The position numbers and the translations under genes are program-made. Of a DNA stretch of 64,000 nucleotides, positions 61,146 to 64,000 are shown piece by piece (position 1 is the stretch's first letter; the number at the start of each line of letters is the position of its first letter). The notes under the pieces were generated by a model that had not been told where the DNA came from, did not search any database, and saw only the letters and a program-made list of their open reading frames with translations. The DNA is from Prevotella sp. (GTDB lineage Bacteria > Bacteroidota > Bacteroidia > Bacteroidales > Bacteroidaceae). The stretch is taken from NCBI GenBank assembly GCA_017617615.1, contig JAFZVV010000005.1:1-64000 (forward strand), read 5' to 3'.

Positions 61146-62096
61146 ATGCTCAAATGTGCGGGTCGTTTTATGTTTATGCAGATGAGCAACAGAATTCCAT
61201 TCCAGAAGCCGTACACCAGTGCGCACGACCTTGTCTGTCTCTTGCAGTCAAGAGGCTTGATGTTTACAGATACAGCAAAGGCTGAGAGTTATCTCGAATA
61301 TATAGGCTATTACCGCCTGACAGCCTATATGTATCCTTTACTACAGATGCCGAAGGAGCAACATCGCTATAAACCGAACGCAACGTTCAGCCAAGTGATG
61401 ATGCTATATCGTTTTGATAAGAAACTTCGTTTGCTTATCTTCAATGAGATAGAGAAGATTGAAGTGGCAGTAAGAAGTGCTATTGTCAATATCGGCTGCG
61501 ACATGACGGGCAATCCCTTCTGGATGAGCGACAGTAGCAATTTCATTGACCAAGGGAAATTTCGTCACACGATGGACTTGATAGACGCTGAGCTTCACCG
61601 TTCACGCGAGGATTTCATCGTCCACTTCAAGCAGACCTATTCTGATGCCTATCCTCCTGCATGGATATTGGTAGAAGTGCTTCCCTTTGGAGTCATCACC
61701 AATATCTTCAGCAACATCAAGGTCGCCCGAATCAAGAAAAGCATCGCTCGGAGATTTGGTTTGCAAGTGGCACCTTTCGAGTCGTGGCTTACCATCGTAA
61801 CACTAACCCGCAATTCCTGTTGCCACCATGCTCGTGTGTGGAACAAGCAAAACACTATACGTCCGATGCTTCCCAACCGTATGGCTGGCAGCTGGATAAC
61901 TCTGCCCACCGATACGCTCCGTATCTATTTTGACCTCTGCATCATCAAGTATTTCTTAAACATCATTTCGCCGAACAATGATATGAAGGATAAGATCGAC
62001 GTCCTGCTGTCCGACTATCCAGCCATTGACATCAACGCAATGGGGTTTCCTCGTGGATGGGAAAGCGAGCCATTATGGAATCCTCCTATTGTTTAG
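61146..62096 (+). CDS. Abi_2 (AbiD/AbiF-like) HEPN protein
   Basis: The protein, about 316 residues from 61146 (61176 or 61182 also possible), has Abi_2 family features: YLEYIGYYRLTAYMYPLLQ, FDKKLRLLIFNEIEKIEVAV, then WILVEVLPFGVITNIFSNIK, and LTRNSCCHHARVWN with the HEPN R-x4-H motif (Arg 222, His 227). Such proteins are abortive-infection or toxin-like HEPN RNases in phage defence. It stands alone, with its own strong promoter, no partner antitoxin visible, and repeat copy 3 upstream. The cysteine pair in the motif is unusual but the key Arg and His are present. Confidence 0.85.
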   Translation: MLKCAGRFMFMQMSNRIPFQKPYTSAHDLVCLLQSRGLMFTDTAKAESYLEYIGYYRLTAYMYPLLQMPKEQHRYKPNATFSQVMMLYRFDKKLRLLIFNEIEKIEVAVRSAIVNIGCDMTGNPFWMSDSSNFIDQGKFRHTMDLIDAELHRSREDFIVHFKQTYSDAYPPAWILVEVLPFGVITNIFSNIKVARIKKSIARRFGLQVAPFESWLTIVTLTRNSCCHHARVWNKQNTIRPMLPNRMAGSWITLPTDTLRIYFDLCIIKYFLNIISPNNDMKDKIDVLLSDYPAIDINAMGFPRGWESEPLWNPPIV

Positions 62097-62302
62097 CAGA
62101 TTGTGAGTCTTTTGAAATGTTTTTTTCAAACACAAAGAGATAGTTTATGTACCTCAAAGAGAATATGATAAATATTATTAAGAGAGCAAAAAGAATGGCC
62201 GAATTCCTTGGTCATTCCAAAGATTTGATTACTCTCTCTCTCAAATACTCACCTACAATAGCTTATACATTATTAAGTTGCGCGGGCACCCGCGTCAATA
62301 TA

Positions 62303-62345
62303 CGGCTTTCTTTGCATCCGTGCAAGGGAAGCCGCAGTGTTTTTT
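62303..62345 (+). terminator. Hairpin plus T-run, terminator or leader element
   Basis: CGGCTTTC and GAAGCCG-type arms with inner TTGCA-TCCG-TGCAA form a long stem, followed by TTTTTT at about 62340-62345. It is preceded by a CGCGGGCACCCGCG palindrome at about 62281-62294. It lies 207 bp after the Abi_2 stop and 50 bp before the next ATG, so it could end the former or regulate the latter. Confidence 0.55.
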
Positions 62346-62394
62346 ATCCTAAAGGAATAAAGAGAATAATATAAATAATTAAATCATAAAAACA

Positions 62395-64000
62395 ATGACA
62401 ACACATCAACCTTTTAGAAGATTGCTTTCAAGGATAGCCATGATGCTATTCATGATGATGCTCACGACCATGACGGCGTGGGCAGCAGACGAAACGAAGA
62501 CGTTTGAAAACGCCACTATTCAGAAGGGCAACACAGGGCAACTGACTTACAATGGTGAAATCCTTTTCAGTGCCGTGGGCAATGAGACTGTTAAAAAGTC
62601 GACAAGCAGCGGCCAAGTAACGCTCCTTCCTCCAATTAACGATGCAGGAGAGGTCGAAGAGGGTACGGTCAGATTCTATCCGCGCATCAGCGGCAAGGTG
62701 AAGAGCATCGTTTTCTCAAGTGCATATACGACAACGGCCGGCGGTTACGTGAAATTTGGTAAAGGCAGCACATGGACCAACCCCGTATCGGAAACCATGA
62801 CTGGCAACAATGCTTGGACTTCTATCTCATTCACCAACAGCGATGGCATCCAACTTGACAACGAGGGTGACTATCTCGAAATCAAGTTGTTTGGAACGGC
62901 ACAAGATGGCGGCGGTATTATATCCAAAGGCTCCATCACAGTCACCTACGAGCCTACGTCATCGGTGCAGACGCACACACACAACTTCTCGTATAGCCAG
63001 AACGGCAGCACGCTGACTGCCACCTGCGCCCACAACGACGGAAAGGATTGCAGCCTTGCGTCGGACAACTGGCAGGTTTCGACGACGCTGACTCCACCGA
63101 CTAACGCCGCCTACGAGCAATATAGGTATCACCCTGCCACGCTGTCGAACATTGCGCTTTTCACGACGGAGACGGGAGCCGCGGTGGGCGACATCACCTA
63201 CGTGAACAATACGACTGGCGCAAGCCTCGGGACCTCATCGCCACATGACGTAGGAGCCTACACTGCCAGTGTCACCATCACCGCAGGAGGCACGGGCTAC
63301 ACGCTGACGACGAGTTATAGCGTGGGAACATTCTGCGGCATCAACACCAACTATCCGCAGTTCACTACCGACAAGGAAGGAAATTATTCCATTGACGGTG
63401 AGACCGTCACCCTCACCTTCACGTCGCTGTATGGCGAGACATTGACGGGGCTGACCGTGACGGGCGCAACGACAAACTACAGCATCGGCAGCGGTATCAC
63501 TGACAATGGCAACAACACCTACACATTCACCATGCCTCAGGAAGAAGTCAGCATCGGCGCTACGTTCACAGCACCCGACGCCAGCCACTTCGAGCAGAAC
63601 GGCGACACCTACACCATCAAGACCGCCAACGGCTGGGGCTGGTTCTGCTTTGCCACGAACTACGACTTGGCTCCCGACGGCTTCAGCGGCAAGAACGTGA
63701 AACTCGACGCAGACGTCAGTTCGTCGGAGATGGCAGGCACGAGCGGTCACCCGTTCAAGGGTACGTTTGACGGACAAGGCAATACGCTGACCTTTAACCG
63801 CACTGCCGCCGAGGACTTCTGCGCCCCGTTCCACTACATCAATGGCGCCACCATCAGCAACCTCCACGTCCAGGGCACCATCACGGGCGGCAACTATGAG
63901 CGCTCAGGCGGTCTGGTGGGCCATTCCGAGGGCAATATCACCATCAATAACTGCCGCGTGAGCACCGAAATCAGCACCACAGTCAGCGGCGTTGCCTTTC
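62395..64000 (+). CDS. GLUG-type secreted surface protein (5' part)
   Basis: An ATG at 62395 opens a frame that stays open to the window end, giving 535 codons without a stop. It begins with a long hydrophobic signal (after MTTHQPFRRLLSRIAM, MLFMMMLTTMTAWA). Residues about 25-185 form a beta-rich domain (YNGEILFSAVGNETV, FYPRISGKVKSIVFS). Ig-like and MBG-like domains follow (VGAYTASVTITAGGTGY, ETVTLTFTSLYGETLTG). Near residues 410-530 a GLUG-type repeat begins (TFDGQGNTLTFNRTAAE, GATISNLHVQG, SGGLVGHSEGNI). It should be a large adhesin-like surface protein; the C-terminus, which would show anchoring or a T9SS tail, is outside the window. Confidence 0.75.
   Translation, partial: MTTHQPFRRLLSRIAMMLFMMMLTTMTAWAADETKTFENATIQKGNTGQLTYNGEILFSAVGNETVKKSTSSGQVTLLPPINDAGEVEEGTVRFYPRISGKVKSIVFSSAYTTTAGGYVKFGKGSTWTNPVSETMTGNNAWTSISFTNSDGIQLDNEGDYLEIKLFGTAQDGGGIISKGSITVTYEPTSSVQTHTHNFSYSQNGSTLTATCAHNDGKDCSLASDNWQVSTTLTPPTNAAYEQYRYHPATLSNIALFTTETGAAVGDITYVNNTTGASLGTSSPHDVGAYTASVTITAGGTGYTLTTSYSVGTFCGINTNYPQFTTDKEGNYSIDGETVTLTFTSLYGETLTGLTVTGATTNYSIGSGITDNGNNTYTFTMPQEEVSIGATFTAPDASHFEQNGDTYTIKTANGWGWFCFATNYDLAPDGFSGKNVKLDADVSSSEMAGTSGHPFKGTFDGQGNTLTFNRTAAEDFCAPFHYINGATISNLHVQGTITGGNYERSGGLVGHSEGNITINNCRVSTEISTTVSGVAF

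Noticed and set aside
62147..62374. 75-codon frame between the Abi_2 gene and the GLUG gene
   Set aside because: It runs through the hairpin region, has no promoter, ribosome site or family similarity, and its codon use does not match the neighbours.

Overview
The window is chromosomal DNA from a member of the Bacteroidales, most likely Prevotellaceae (Prevotella/Segatella-like). The basis is the Bacteroidetes promoter signature (TTTG or TTG, about 19-21 nt, then TAnnTTTG) in front of many genes, C-terminal tails of the type IX secretion (T9SS) kind on several large secreted proteins, BspA-type leucine-rich repeats, and families typical of the group (DUF5683, DUF4923, DUF4421-like). No rRNA, transposase, integrase or CRISPR array was seen; one tRNA was.

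Layout. 0.3-6.6 kb: a membrane-anchored TPR/helix-turn-helix regulator followed by two large secreted modular proteins carrying FISUMP-like domains (Fibrobacter succinogenes major paralogous domain), BspA repeats and T9SS-type tails. 6.6-13.8 kb: an AT-richer accessory island. It begins with a MobC-like gene and a relaxase gene that has lost its catalytic histidine region. Two further copies of the relaxase 3' end then alternate with cargo genes (membrane, lipoprotein, secreted and TonB-C-domain proteins). A broken TonB-C fragment and tRNA-Gln close the island. 14.1-33.5 kb: mostly conserved core: rsfS-ftsH-cdsA-metallophosphoesterase, a GH5 glycosidase, lpxB/surE, parA-parB-DUF5683-lytic transglycosylase-relA/spoT, a CE8 pectinesterase, a MerR regulator, alaS and a BspA-repeat protein.

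33.6-46.3 kb: a BASS transporter, a DUF4923 lipoprotein, a RecD-like helicase, a phosphoethanolamine transferase, an HlyD adaptor with two ABC-2 permeases but no ATPase, a DUF4421-like outer-membrane protein, a guanine deaminase and a secreted T9SS-tailed protein. 46.4-53.1 kb: an ECF sigma / anti-sigma / secreted protein operon, a third FISUMP protein and a large thioredoxin-fold protein. 53.2-64 kb: a CE15 glucuronoyl esterase, trkA-trkH potassium uptake, a short-chain dehydrogenase with a small membrane protein and an AraC regulator, an Abi_2 (HEPN) protein, and the 5' part of a GLUG-type surface protein that runs off the right edge.

Functionally, the GH5, CE8 and CE15 enzymes point to plant cell-wall polysaccharide use. 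The FISUMP, BspA and GLUG proteins form a surface or secreted repertoire that probably depends on T9SS. lpxB, the phosphoethanolamine transferase, cdsA and the transglycosylase serve the envelope. The least conventional part is the island at 6.8-13.8 kb, where cargo genes alternate with copies of one relaxase gene's tail. Other unusual items are an exactly periodic 18-nt/9-nt satellite at 18.5 kb, two dispersed repeat families, and a pair of direct repeats placed like an AraC operator before the dehydrogenase gene.
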